Shown: positions 25,963-34,684 of the stretch, in pieces
How the letters are laid out: each line of letters begins with the position of its first letter
How positions within the stretch are numbered: the first letter of the stretch is position 1
DNA from: Arthrobacter sp. B1I2
GTDB lineage: Bacteria; Actinomycetota; Actinomycetes; Actinomycetales; Micrococcaceae
DNA: 64,000 nt
Direction of reading: 5' to 3'
Assembly (NCBI RefSeq): GCF_030816485.1
Contig: NZ_JAUSYC010000001.1
Span: 2,728,001 to 2,792,000, forward strand
Made by a program: the position numbers and the translations under genes
The notes under the pieces: model-generated
The model's database searches: none
Told to the model about the DNA's origin: nothing
The model's input: the letters and a program-made list of their open reading frames with translations, nothing else

Positions 25963-28900
25963 TTAGGCAGGGGTTCGTGGTGTTCCCCTAAAGACGGTGA
26001 CCGTGCCGGACTCTTCGCCTAAGACTGCCGTCGTAGAACCTCCGATGGTGGACCAAACGCCACACGTTGCTACCGAACCTAGAGCAACTTGCTGCTCTTG
26101 ATCGAATGAATCAAGGTTCCAGATCCTGGCCGTAGAGTCCCAGCCTGTGGTCATGGCATGCATGCCATCGTCCGATATAACCACTGAAGTGAGGGGACGA
26201 TTGTGGCCGCTTAGCTCGCGCAACAAAGTGCCTGTCCTCAGGTCCCACAGACGGGCAACCCCATCTTTCCCCCCGGTAAGTGCTCGCGTCCCGCTCTTGT
26301 CGAGGGAAACACTTCCTATCAAAGACGTTTTCCCGTCAGTGAGGCCGCGAAGGGTGTGCATACTCTTTCCAGTTATCAGATTCCACTGACGCACACTGCC
26401 GTCGTTACTGGCCGTCAGTGCACGTGTCCCATCCGGGGTGATGACAACCGAAACCACACGCCCCGTGTGACCCCTTAGAATGTGCAGCATCTCACCGTTC
26501 GTAAGGTCCCAATGACAAGCCGTGGAATCGGAACCCGTAGTTACTGCACGCTGTCCGTCAGGGGTAATGGCCACAGATAGCGCTGAGTTCGAATGAGCTC
26601 TTAGTGTATGAATCTTGTGGCCGTCTCGCAGGTCCCATAAGGTTGCGGCCCCATCCGTGCCAACTGTCATAGCCCTGTCAGCTTCGGGCGAAAGAATGCT
26701 TGAGTTGAATCTTTGGCCTCTGAGTGTCAGCAGCAACCGACCAGCGGAAAGATCCCAGTACATAACGGTGCCTTGAGCGTCGGTAGTAAGGCCCCGCGAG
26801 CCATCGGGTGAAACAGACAGACCTGTAACCCGTCCTGAGTGCGCGGAGAGCCTATGCAATTCCTCGCCGTTCGCAAGATCCCAAACTATGACAGTTCCGT
26901 CACTACTAGTGGTTACGAGGGTTTCATTGCTTCCCGACAGGGCTGCCGAGAGCACCCGATCTGAGTGGCCTCGGAGACGTCGGGTTAATGCCGTAGCAGG
27001 GACGTCCCAATGACGGATCTTGCGGTCGATACTGGCCGTGACACATTGCGTTCCTTCCCGATTGGAAGCCACCGCCGTGACGGCGTTGTTGTGAGCGTCG
27101 AGGACCTGAATCACCGATCCAGTGTCAGTGTTCCAAACGCGAATCGTACCGTCCCAGCTTGCGGTTAGCGCAGCCGAGTCATGCAACACCGGTAGCACGC
27201 CGTTTACATGCCCACTATGCCCCCGGAACGTTTGGATCACGTCGCCGGTCGTGAGATCCCAAAGTTTTGCTGTTTGGTCATCACTACCGGTCAGCGCGTG
27301 GAGGCCATCTGAATAGAAGGAGGTTGCTTTGATGCCCAGCGAGTGACCCTTCAGCGTCGATAGAACCTTTCCAGTTTCGACACTCCAAAGCAGAGCAGTG
27401 GCGTCGTCGGCTCCAGTGAGGATCCGTTTTCCACCCGGTTCGATCGCTATCGAGTGAATCGAGCCCACATGTCCGACCAGTTGCGGACGCTGCACCCCTG
27501 AATCGGCGTCCCAAATGCGGACAGTCGCGTCCAGGCCCCCAGTAACAACGAAGTCTCCTTGCGGGCTCACAGCAAAGGCGGTGATCGGGCCGCGATGACC
27601 TTCCAAAACTTTGCTTGCCTGGCCAGATATTATTGGCCAGATTCTTGCGGTTCCATCCCAGCTCGCCGTGAATGCTGTGTCACCGCTTGCAGAGATGGCA
27701 ACAGCCGTAACTGCTTGGGAGTGGCCTTGCAAGACTGAAACAACTTGCCTGGTTCTGAGATCCCATAAGATGGCCGTCTTGTCCCGGCCCCCAGATATAG
27801 CGGTTGTCCCGTCCATCGACACTGCCACGCACAAGACATGATCAGTGTGTCCGTCGAGAGTGAGCAGCGGAACCCCTTCTTCTAGATCCCAGACTCGGAC
27901 TTCGTTATCCCACGCGCCGCTAACAGCACGACTGCCGTCAGGGGTCATGCAAACCGAGCTGATTCGGTGAGTATGGCCCTCGAAGGTCCGCTTTAGGGCA
28001 GGACTTGCTGCACCAGCGGACCAAATAGGAACCAAAGTGCTATCCGAGATGCTGGCTAAGAAGTTTTGCGCTCGCCCGCCGAGGTCAAGGTCGGAATTAA
28101 TGAGGGCCTGCATTCCAAGTTGCCTGGCACAATAGCCATCGTCATCCACGAAGAAAGGTGGCCTCAGATGATGAGCCTCGAGGTCAAGGAGGTGGACTAT
28201 TTTCCTCGAAGAATCCTCAACTGCGCCTTTTATCTCTGGCAGAGCGCATATTTTTCGCAAGTTACCGGCCACACGATCGACTCCCAAGGTACGGATGGCG
28301 CGTTCGAGGTAGCCGAAGTCTTCACAAAGGGCAGGAAGCGACCCGGGGTCAAGCTCTGCTAGATGGAAGGGATAGTTCGTTACGCCGTAGCGGCTTTCGG
28401 ATTCGGACCATGCGCTGCAATAATTCAAGAGATCTTGGCGAGCTTCGTTGAGTAAAGTAGGGGTGAATTTTTCCAGAAAGTGCTGACGTAATCGGGGGTG
28501 CGTCAACGAGTAGCCAATCGAGTTGTTGCCAGAAACAACTCTTCGGATCCTCGGCAGCAGCTTGCGTTCAAACCAGTCCGTTGTATACCCAAGGGGATCA
28601 TTCACATGCTCGGGTACCGCAGCGGCCAAGTCATCGCGCGTCAGAGGGCCAAAAGAGACGGTAAGAACCGCAAACAATTTGATCGGAACCTGGTCGCCTG
28701 CAACGTTACAAAGTTCTAACCACCATCGGTCAAGATATGAGCTTAAACCCCTAGGTTTTGAAGTAAGGTCCTGAAGGGTAACTCCGGGGGTGTTGGCGTC
28801 CTCAGCTAGAAACCGGACGTAAAGGGGATCCGCTGAAGGAAATGATGAACCGGATCTCCTGTCGACGCCATCCTGCACGTATGCCGCTCTATCCATGATC

Positions 28901-30297
28901 GTAGACACAGCTCCAGGTTGCCGAATTAGATCGGATGAAAGGTCGCCAGTGGCTTCAAAGACCGCCGCGACCGCCGTACCGTCGAAGCCCTGAAGGGGTA
29001 GCTCTGTGACGGTAGTCCTACGCAGTTGGTAATCTTCGTGCCAGTCTTGGCCGGTATCGCGAATACTCACAATCACGTGAGTGTCATCCGCAAGACGCCC
29101 GGAGATATACGTTGCAGGCGACCATCCTCGTACTTCGTCTAAACCGTCGAGAATAATTGTTTTTGGCTTGGCGCTCTGAAAAGAAGCCACTGATCCTGAA
29201 CGGAGTAAAAAGCGCCGGTATATCGCTCGTAAGGAAGCGAGATCCATCTTTGCTCGGCTTCCGCCGCCTGGGTCGAATTGCTGGATCATGCTACGCAGGA
29301 AGAAGACTTCATCCAGCCATTCACCGTTTTCGTATCGTGCATTGAAGAAATGATAAACGGAATCGGAGGGCTGGCGCCGCACTAGTTCGGCAAGAAGGGC
29401 GGTTTTACCAAGGCCTGCGGGGGCAGTGACTGCTAAGACGGCAGATGGTCCAGCGAGAAATGTCTCGATAACTTGAAACGCGTCGTCGCGGCCCGCGAAA
29501 ACAGCGTAATCTGGATCGTCCAGTAGCTGGCTGAAGTTCGTCCGTAGGAGAACGTCCTCTTCGTGCTTTTCCGGGGTTTCTATCGCCTCACCGATCTTCA
29601 GGACATCTTGAAGATAAGCCACATCGATGGCAAATCGAAACTCCCGTTTGTCAAGTTGTTCCCGGCCTGCAGCCACGGAGCGCTCCCACGGCAGCAAACC
29701 ATTTACTCTGCCTTGCCCTTCGGGCCATTGTTCCGAGAGCGCACCTTTGCTATTCGAAAGGCCCGTGCATTCGACTAAGAGATAACATCCACTGTCGACT
29801 AGCTCCATCAGTAAAGCCCGGTCAGTGAGGACACCGCTGTCCTGCCACCAGGCGGTGCCCTCCCCGCCATCTTGCAACGGTTGCTCACGCTTCCAGCTGT
29901 CGCTGGCACTGCGCTGGGTGAGTAGAGACACGGCTACGAGAGCATGCCCGTCGAGGACCGCGACCAGCGGAAGGAGGCCCTTCCCCAGCGCCGCTCCCGC
30001 GAATAACAACGCGAGATCAAGACAAGTCCCATCTCGTGCGCCACCCAGTATGGTATCTGGGTCACGGACGATTTGAATCATCCTTTCTGGGTGATAGGCC
30101 TCTCGGGACCAATAGATGTCTCTATCGCACAACGCCTCATACAGTGCACGGACTAAGCCACGGTAATCTTGGGATGCGAGCATAGTTTCGGCAGAACTGG
30201 CGCCGTCAGTACGTATTGTTACCTGGTCAGCTAGGTCGGCTCGGACGTAGCGAGCCAGGCCCTTCTCATCGATCTTCGACCAAGGAGCCCAGACCAT
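25963..30297 (-). CDS. peptidase-like domain - STAND NTPase - WD40 repeat protein (predicted defence sensor)
   Basis: 1,444 residues. Domains in order: (1) about 1-240, an N-terminal module with DGTCLDLALLFAGAALGKG (Cys92, Asp94), VLDGHALVAVSL (His118) and a VECTG strand near 175. The Cys/His pattern fits a transglutaminase-fold cysteine peptidase (inference). (2) About 265-700, a STAND-type P-loop NTPase with Walker A APAGLGKTALL (Lys298) and Walker B TIILDGLDEVRG (Asp384). (3) About 795-1430, some 15 WD40 repeats, enough for two propellers. The first ~240 residues closely match the start of the 42842-47050 protein. The start codon follows the lipase stop as TGACATG, so the two genes are coupled. 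The architecture is that of a ligand-triggered immune NTPase: propeller sensor, NTPase switch, effector. The function is inferred, not shown. Confidence 0.88.
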   Translation of the reverse strand: MVWAPWSKIDEKGLARYVRADLADQVTIRTDGASSAETMLASQDYRGLVRALYEALCDRDIYWSREAYHPERMIQIVRDPDTILGGARDGTCLDLALLFAGAALGKGLLPLVAVLDGHALVAVSLLTQRSASDSWKREQPLQDGGEGTAWWQDSGVLTDRALLMELVDSGCYLLVECTGLSNSKGALSEQWPEGQGRVNGLLPWERSVAAGREQLDKREFRFAIDVAYLQDVLKIGEAIETPEKHEEDVLLRTNFSQLLDDPDYAVFAGRDDAFQVIETFLAGPSAVLAVTAPAGLGKTALLAELVRRQPSDSVYHFFNARYENGEWLDEVFFLRSMIQQFDPGGGSRAKMDLASLRAIYRRFLLRSGSVASFQSAKPKTIILDGLDEVRGWSPATYISGRLADDTHVIVSIRDTGQDWHEDYQLRRTTVTELPLQGFDGTAVAAVFEATGDLSSDLIRQPGAVSTIMDRAAYVQDGVDRRSGSSFPSADPLYVRFLAEDANTPGVTLQDLTSKPRGLSSYLDRWWLELCNVAGDQVPIKLFAVLTVSFGPLTRDDLAAAVPEHVNDPLGYTTDWFERKLLPRIRRVVSGNNSIGYSLTHPRLRQHFLEKFTPTLLNEARQDLLNYCSAWSESESRYGVTNYPFHLAELDPGSLPALCEDFGYLERAIRTLGVDRVAGNLRKICALPEIKGAVEDSSRKIVHLLDLEAHHLRPPFFVDDDGYCARQLGMQALINSDLDLGGRAQNFLASISDSTLVPIWSAGAASPALKRTFEGHTHRISSVCMTPDGSRAVSGAWDNEVRVWDLEEGVPLLTLDGHTDHVLCVAVSMDGTTAISGGRDKTAILWDLRTRQVVSVLQGHSQAVTAVAISASGDTAFTASWDGTARIWPIISGQASKVLEGHRGPITAFAVSPQGDFVVTGGLDATVRIWDADSGVQRPQLVGHVGSIHSIAIEPGGKRILTGADDATALLWSVETGKVLSTLKGHSLGIKATSFYSDGLHALTGSDDQTAKLWDLTTGDVIQTFRGHSGHVNGVLPVLHDSAALTASWDGTIRVWNTDTGSVIQVLDAHNNAVTAVASNREGTQCVTASIDRKIRHWDVPATALTRRLRGHSDRVLSAALSGSNETLVTTSSDGTVIVWDLANGEELHRLSAHSGRVTGLSVSPDGSRGLTTDAQGTVMYWDLSAGRLLLTLRGQRFNSSILSPEADRAMTVGTDGAATLWDLRDGHKIHTLRAHSNSALSVAITPDGQRAVTTGSDSTACHWDLTNGEMLHILRGHTGRVVSVVITPDGTRALTASNDGSVRQWNLITGKSMHTLRGLTDGKTSLIGSVSLDKSGTRALTGGKDGVARLWDLRTGTLLRELSGHNRPLTSVVISDDGMHAMTTGWDSTARIWNLDSFDQEQQVALGSVATCGVWSTIGGSTTAVLGEESGTVTVFRGTPRTPA

Positions 30298-30298
30298 G

Positions 30299-31789
30299 TC
30301 ACCAACCCACTTTGCCTACTACATCGAATGTTCCATGCACCGGAGTGGGGCGCGGTAAGCGCCCACTGTCTGTGCCAACCGTAACGGTGTATCTACCAGG
30401 TGACAGCCCTTCAATCTTTGCTTCGTGGTAGTGATCTAGCCCTTCTGCCAAGAAGTGCCGGTCAGGTGGGCCTGCCTGCAGACCTTCGACTTGCTGGATG
30501 TCAGCGACAAGGGTATGGGCTGGGTCCATCGTGCCAACACGAGCCCGAATAACTATCGGCTCGTTCGGCTCGTAAAGGTCGTCAAGAAGCAAATCAATGG
30601 GATTTAAACGCAGCTGGCCCCCGCCTTGAATTTCGGCAAGCCCCCGGGATTGCACCTGTTTTACCCGTTCGAACAGGTCGTCCAACAGCGTCGCACTACT
30701 CTGCAGGAAGCCATGCCGCTCACCTAGGAACGTCTCCCTTTGATCTTCCGAGAGCTCAATGGGGGTGGCGGATACCCGAGGAACGGTGCCGTCGCCGCCC
30801 GCTAGAAGATTGTCTATTGATTCTGGCACCGTCCAACTCGTGCTCAACGAGCTCCCGGAGAAGTTGGCAGACTGAAGAGTAGTTTGCCCCACGCCTACAA
30901 GCGGAAACGTCTTGTAAGCGTCCTTTGCATAGTCGGGATCCCTAGCATGCATTGCAGTTGCAGCTTTAATTTCATCGTGGAATACTTTAGCAGCATTTAA
31001 GTAGCCGGGAGTGGCATTCGGAATGTCTATATCATAAGGTCGCTTCCAGGTGCCGTTATGGTTTATTGCCCGGTAAACAGGCATTAGCTCGTAAACTGAC
31101 GGGCAACTCCTCAGCATTTCGGTAAAATCGTGGAAAAGCTTCTTGTAGCCATTAGCTACATACCCGACGGCGTCAATAGAACCCCGATAGGGCGTGCCAA
31201 AGGAGAATAAGGCCCGACATTTGCGCCATTGGCCGTCGCCCCTGTCTTCAGCATCACCCGTAACCTCGAGATAATACCGGGCCACGAGACCACCCATGCT
31301 GTGAGCGATTAGGATGACCTTTGCGCCGGGTTCCCCTGAGTGAATTCGCCACAGCTGGAGCTTCCTATCAACGACAGCCTTCAACTGCCGCGCGTTATAT
31401 CTACAACTAAGCCGCCAATCGTAAGGGAAGGCAATAAGATTGGCCGGGGCATCATCAAAGGCGTTGCCTGCGGTGAGGTTTAGCGATCTGGCCAGTGATT
31501 TTAGAAGATACTCGTAGCCGGCAATCCTGCCCATCCCGTAAACCCCGTGAAAACCTGGCATAAGACTCTGGGGACGCACAGGAGTGTGTGGTACTTCGTC
31601 TATCGGATCATGTGCCGGAACGACAAGTTGGCCGATAGTTTGCTCGCCTTCTACAAGAAGTTGCCAAGCCGCTCCCGGCGATTGCTCCCAGAGGGGAGTT
31701 CGAAGCCCTCCAGAGCTGCTGTAAAGAGTGCTACCAGTTATTCCCGGGAGCACCACCACAATGTCCTTTAGCGTTCCTCGCACCGCCAA
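30299..31789 (-). CDS. LCAT-like lipase/acyltransferase (predicted effector partner of STAND protein)
   Basis: 496 residues from a TTG at 31789 preceded by AGGAGGG. It begins VVVLPGITGSTLY, the LCAT/phospholipase opening. The nucleophile motif IAHSMGGLVARYY gives Ser164, LAGGDGTVPRVSA gives Asp333, and GERHGFLQ gives His359, so the triad is intact. The sequence between (FPYDWRLSCRYNARQLKAVV) matches bacterial LCAT-like lipases. No signal peptide is visible, so unlike secreted lipases it is probably intracellular. About 100 residues at the C-terminus form a further beta-rich region. One base separates it from the downstream STAND gene, indicating joint expression. Membrane-lipid attack on activation is a reasonable but untested hypothesis. 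Confidence 0.85.
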   Translation of the reverse strand: MAVRGTLKDIVVVLPGITGSTLYSSSGGLRTPLWEQSPGAAWQLLVEGEQTIGQLVVPAHDPIDEVPHTPVRPQSLMPGFHGVYGMGRIAGYEYLLKSLARSLNLTAGNAFDDAPANLIAFPYDWRLSCRYNARQLKAVVDRKLQLWRIHSGEPGAKVILIAHSMGGLVARYYLEVTGDAEDRGDGQWRKCRALFSFGTPYRGSIDAVGYVANGYKKLFHDFTEMLRSCPSVYELMPVYRAINHNGTWKRPYDIDIPNATPGYLNAAKVFHDEIKAATAMHARDPDYAKDAYKTFPLVGVGQTTLQSANFSGSSLSTSWTVPESIDNLLAGGDGTVPRVSATPIELSEDQRETFLGERHGFLQSSATLLDDLFERVKQVQSRGLAEIQGGGQLRLNPIDLLLDDLYEPNEPIVIRARVGTMDPAHTLVADIQQVEGLQAGPPDRHFLAEGLDHYHEAKIEGLSPGRYTVTVGTDSGRLPRPTPVHGTFDVVGKVGW

Positions 31790-32068
31790 GCCAGGCCCTC
31801 CTGAATCCCCTCATGAGACCGTGCCCCTATGCTGAACCACGCTATGCCACAGGATCCTCCTACCCGAGGAGGGCTGTCAACGCATCGCCCAGTAACTTGA
31901 CGGCATGCCCAGTTCCATCCGCTATTGATCTGACGGGCTGAGGATATTGCTAACCCGACGGGCTGTCAGGTAATTAGGTGTCTCGATTGTCGCACTAAGG
32001 TGCTTGGCATGGCCGAATTGGTCTTGAAAAAAGTCGCCTAGTAGCGACTGGGGCGAGTCCGACCTTTA
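31790..32068. other. divergent intergenic region
   Basis: About 280 bases between the lipase gene (minus) and the serine recombinase promoter (plus). The nonamer GACGGGCTG occurs twice (31932-31940 and 31957-31965), spaced 25 bases apart as direct repeats, possibly recombinase or regulator sites. No gene is supported. Confidence 0.4.
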
Positions 32069-32094
32069 TATACCAATGGAACCATTGGTATAAT
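32069..32094 (+). promoter_or_regulatory. operator palindrome overlapping a consensus -10
   Basis: Perfect inverted repeat at 32069-32092 with 11-base arms (left arm TATACCAATGG) separated by AA. The right arm runs into TATAAT at 32089-32094, a perfect -10 box. The recombinase GTG is at 32101, six bases past the -10, so the transcript is probably leaderless and tightly repressible. Confidence 0.7.
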
Positions 32095-32100
32095 GGAAGT

Positions 32101-32823
32101 GTGGAAAAGACCCCCTGCGGTCGGAGAAAGCCCCTCGCAATAGCGTATACACGCGTCTCCACTCTCGAGCAAGCCGAACAGGGCGCTTCGTTGGAAGCAC
32201 AAAAAAATGTGCTTGCAGCGGAGGCTGCTATGAGGAATTGGGACGTTGAAGTTATTGCAGACGAGGGAGTCAGTGCGAAAAGCTTGAAGCGTCCAGGTCT
32301 GCAATTGGCATTGGCGAAATTGGATTCTGGGCAGGCTGACTATCTCCTTTCTGTGAGACTTGACCGAGTTAGCCGTTCTGTGGCTGACTTCGCCGGACTG
32401 CTCGACCGGGCTGGCCGCAAAGGCTGGGGTCTTGCCCTTCTTTCTCCTAACATCGACACGTCGGACGCTGCAGGCCGCTTTACGGGCAATGTCTTGGCGT
32501 CTGCCGCACAGTACGAGAGGGAGCTTATTGGGGCGCGCACGCGCGAAGGGATGGCCCAGCGACGGGCCGAAGGCGTCAAGCTTGGCAGGCCTCGAAGCCT
32601 TGCCACAGGAGTCTCAGACGAAATAGTCAATTTGCGCGGACTTGGACGATCCCTGAGCGCTATCGCCAATGAGTTGAATGATCGAGGCGTTCCGACCGCT
32701 CAGGGCGGAGCCCGATGGTACGCCGCAACAATCAAGAAAATCATCGTTTCCAGGAGCGGAGAATCAGACCTGGATGGGTGCCCTTGGGAAGGATTGAACG
32801 ATGACAAAACCGTGGCTTGTTAG
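32101..32823 (+). CDS. serine recombinase (resolvase/invertase family)
   Basis: 240 residues from a GTG at 32101. Catalytic N-terminal domain: PLAIAYTRVSTLEQAEQGAS with nucleophile Ser20, LLSVRLDRVSRSVADFAGLL, and ASAAQYERELIGARTREGMA. A C-terminal helix-turn-helix region follows (SLSAIANELNDRGVPTAQGG). Length fits a resolvase or DNA invertase, not a large serine integrase. It may act on sites within the island or resolve multimers; no obvious invertible pair was found. A perfect palindrome covers its promoter, and the next gene starts inside its 3' end. Confidence 0.9.
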   Translation: MEKTPCGRRKPLAIAYTRVSTLEQAEQGASLEAQKNVLAAEAAMRNWDVEVIADEGVSAKSLKRPGLQLALAKLDSGQADYLLSVRLDRVSRSVADFAGLLDRAGRKGWGLALLSPNIDTSDAAGRFTGNVLASAAQYERELIGARTREGMAQRRAEGVKLGRPRSLATGVSDEIVNLRGLGRSLSAIANELNDRGVPTAQGGARWYAATIKKIIVSRSGESDLDGCPWEGLNDDKTVAC

Positions 32824-33331
32824 GGAAATCGAACAAGAGTTGCGCGATCACTTGAACTCGGACCGGTACCTGGAACTTGTCAAACAATTGGAGGTTGCAC
32901 TCGCCCCGGACGGGGAGAGCATAGTTGTAAGGGCGGTGTATCAAGATGATCGCACGACTAGGACCACCTTCGATGGGAACGCCGACGTCAACGACGTGGA
33001 CGACATCGTCGAGGTCACCATTGAAGAATTGACCACCAATAGCGAGGAGGTTGCTGGCCACCTGGGTGGGACCACGGCACTTTCAGAGATTGCTGCGCCG
33101 TTCCCGGAGGTCACGCATCGCAGAGGGCCTGCCCCGGCACTCCCATGGGGAGGGCAATGGGTACCCCCACTGCGCGGTTGTTGTACTCAATATCGTAGAC
33201 GTGTCCTCTTCGGACACTGCGCCGGTGGCTACGCGCTCAGCAGTCTTGAGGTAAGCCCGCTCGATGTAGTCCTCAAGATCCTTGACAGCCACACGCCACA
33301 ATCCCCGGCCACCAACCTGGAATCCACGTAG
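32801..33331 (+). CDS. hypothetical acidic protein coupled to the recombinase
   Basis: 176 residues from an ATG at 32801 with GGAAGG upstream, overlapping the recombinase 3' end by 23 bases. The first ~95 residues look like a real acidic protein (EIEQELRDHLNSDRYLELVK, then DVNDVDDIVEVTIEELTTNS). From about residue 98 onward the reading frame is antisense to the HTH gene at 33083-33442 and loses protein-like character. The gene may be truncated or fused by rearrangement, with only the N-terminal part original. No family recognised. Confidence 0.5.
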   Translation: MTKPWLVREIEQELRDHLNSDRYLELVKQLEVALAPDGESIVVRAVYQDDRTTRTTFDGNADVNDVDDIVEVTIEELTTNSEEVAGHLGGTTALSEIAAPFPEVTHRRGPAPALPWGGQWVPPLRGCCTQYRRRVLFGHCAGGYALSSLEVSPLDVVLKILDSHTPQSPATNLEST

Positions 33332-33442
33332 CTCCCCGGTTCCCAGTAACTGGCGAACAGTAGGCAGGCCAACGAACAGCTCGTCTGCAACCTGAGACAT
33401 AGTCAAAAACCTGGGGCGCTTTGGCAACGCATTGTCACTCAC
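33083..33442 (-). CDS. excisionase-like helix-turn-helix DNA-binding protein
   Basis: 119 residues from a GTG at 33442. Residues about 10-60 form a MerR/Xis-type HTH_17 domain: PRFLTMSQVADELFVGLPTV, then LLGTGELRGFQVGGRGLWRV with the wing, and KDLEDYIERAYLKTAERVA. Such proteins are recombination directionality factors or small regulators in integrative elements. The last ~35 residues overlap the opposite-strand gene and look unlike the family, so the true C-terminus may once have been nearer residue 85. Confidence 0.75.
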   Translation of the reverse strand: MSDNALPKRPRFLTMSQVADELFVGLPTVRQLLGTGELRGFQVGGRGLWRVAVKDLEDYIERAYLKTAERVATGAVSEEDTSTILSTTTAQWGYPLPSPWECRGRPSAMRDLRERRSNL

Positions 33443-33535
33443 CTGACAACCATTAGGCTTTCGGAACCACCAGCTGAGGGGCAGGTCCGAATTACCTGAA
33501 GTTCGGAACCCCCCTCGCAATCTGCTCGAAGTTCT

Positions 33536-33864
33536 TTAGTGGGCTGCTTCGAACTGCTCCAAGACCTCAGCCTGGATGCGTCCGCGGCTATTCACCTGGA
33601 TGCCATTTCAGTCGCCCATTGCCGGACGGCTTTAGCGTCCGGGCCTCCTTGGGCGGACCGATGCCGAATAATTGGACGAGTACGCCCGCCGGACAACTTT
33701 CGGCCCGCGCTTGTAAAATGCGCTAAAGCTTCCCGGAGTTCATTGGCATGGCTGTCATTCAAATCAATCTCGTATTCGGTACCGTCGAGGGCGAAGGATA
33801 CCGTCTGACTGGCTTCCGAGCCGTCAATGTCGTCCTCAAGAAGGACTACTGTCTTTTTTGCCAT
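33536..33864 (-). pseudogene. lsr2: Lsr2-like nucleoid protein with a one-base frameshift
   Basis: The intact frame from an ATG at 33864 gives a 90-residue protein with the Lsr2 oligomerisation domain (VVLLEDDIDGSEASQTVSFA, ALDGTEYEIDLN), then stops after AVRQWATEMASR. Adding one base in the short T run at 33606-33608 (A on the coding strand) restores the normal Lsr2 ending: NGIQVNSRGRIQAEVLEQFE plus AAH, with the RGR AT-hook-like DNA-binding motif and a stop at 33536. So the DNA-binding half is out of frame. Lsr2 is the actinobacterial xenogeneic silencer. A sequencing error, a true pseudogene or a truncated anti-silencer are all possible. Confidence 0.85.
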
Positions 33865-34005
33865 GAATAAAGGCTATCAGCCGACAAGGTAAGCGAGCTC
33901 TATATCCACCATCTCTAGGTCACGCGACTGAAGAAGGCGAACAACAATCTATCGGATCAGGACGGCAGCGTGCCCCAATCTGACTTTCCGCTATTCGGGT
34001 AAGTC

Positions 34006-34257
34006 GGTAACGCCTGGGCGTGCGTGATCGATCATCTATCTTCCCCTGATGACCAGACCATCGAGATACATCTGACCTCAGGTGCCAACTTCTCGCTCAA
34101 AACAAAAGGCGTTCCCACAATTTTCGACAAAGTGACAGTGACGCAGGTCCTGGATTTGAATACGTGCGTATACCATTTTGCTGCTATCGCTCCAGACGCA
34201 CAGCGTGTCGATTGGTACAACCAACGATGCCGTACCAAGCACGATTCGCTGCTTTAG
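34006..34257 (+). pseudogene. 3' fragment of the DUF2510 membrane protein gene
   Basis: The frame encodes GNAWACVIDHL followed by about 72 residues closely matching the C-terminus of the 38764-39840 protein, including VPTIFDKVTVTQV, LNTCVYHFAAIAPDAQRVDW and the identical ending CRTKHDSLL. The DUF2510 domain, membrane helices and Pro/Thr linker are missing, so this is a truncated duplicate without its own promoter or start region. Confidence 0.85.
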
Positions 34258-34556
34258 CCATCGATTTCCTGTCAGGGGCAGATCGCCGCATGGTCTCCCG
34301 GCTCCATTGCAGCGGGTCTTTGTTGGCCTTTGGGCCTTTGCGGGAGGCCTTAAGGCGGGATCCGGCGCCAGCGCCGTGTTTCTCGGTTGGTGATCCTAAT
34401 GAGCTGCAACGAGTGCCCGCAACAAGACGATAAAAGGAATTCAGTGTCAAAGCTGCGGAGGCTCAGCCGCTACGCCCCAAGCTGGTCTGCCGCTTATTGG
34501 TTTCCTTTGGTTGGGCGTATTTATTGTTTTTAGGCAACGGTGGGAACCGGGGAGGA
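34006..34556. repeat. direct repeat copy A (with ~120-bp extra segment)
   Basis: Diverged copy of 39589-40013. Similarity covers the C-terminal coding part and about 170 bases of downstream non-coding DNA (for example CGATTTCCTGTCAGGGGCAG and CTTATTGGTTTCCTTTG in both). Copy A holds an extra block at roughly 34336-34459 that copy B lacks. No gene is supported in 34258-34684. Confidence 0.85.
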
Positions 34557-34684
34557 TAAGGCTATGTGCCGTTGTGATGTGACGAAAACGGTCTCGAAGC
34601 GTTACTGGTACTCCGACCGGCCGCAGCACCAGGACAGCGATGTCGTGGTCGTCTGCGGCGAACTGACCGTCAGGCGGCTTCGGG

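Noticed and set aside
26000..27990. Repetitive DNA in the WD40 region as a tandem DNA repeat
   Set aside because: The repetition is at protein level (about 42-residue WD40 units) with divergent codons.
31932..31965. GACGGGCTG direct repeats as recombinase res sites
   Set aside because: Only two short copies without the inverted-repeat sub-site structure expected of res sites; noted but not claimed.
34380..34560. Possible small zinc-ribbon plus membrane-helix protein in repeat copy A (CQSCGG then a hydrophobic stretch in one frame)
   Set aside because: The frame with the CxxC has no start codon, and the ATG frame loses the hydrophobic segment; copy B lacks the CxxC block.
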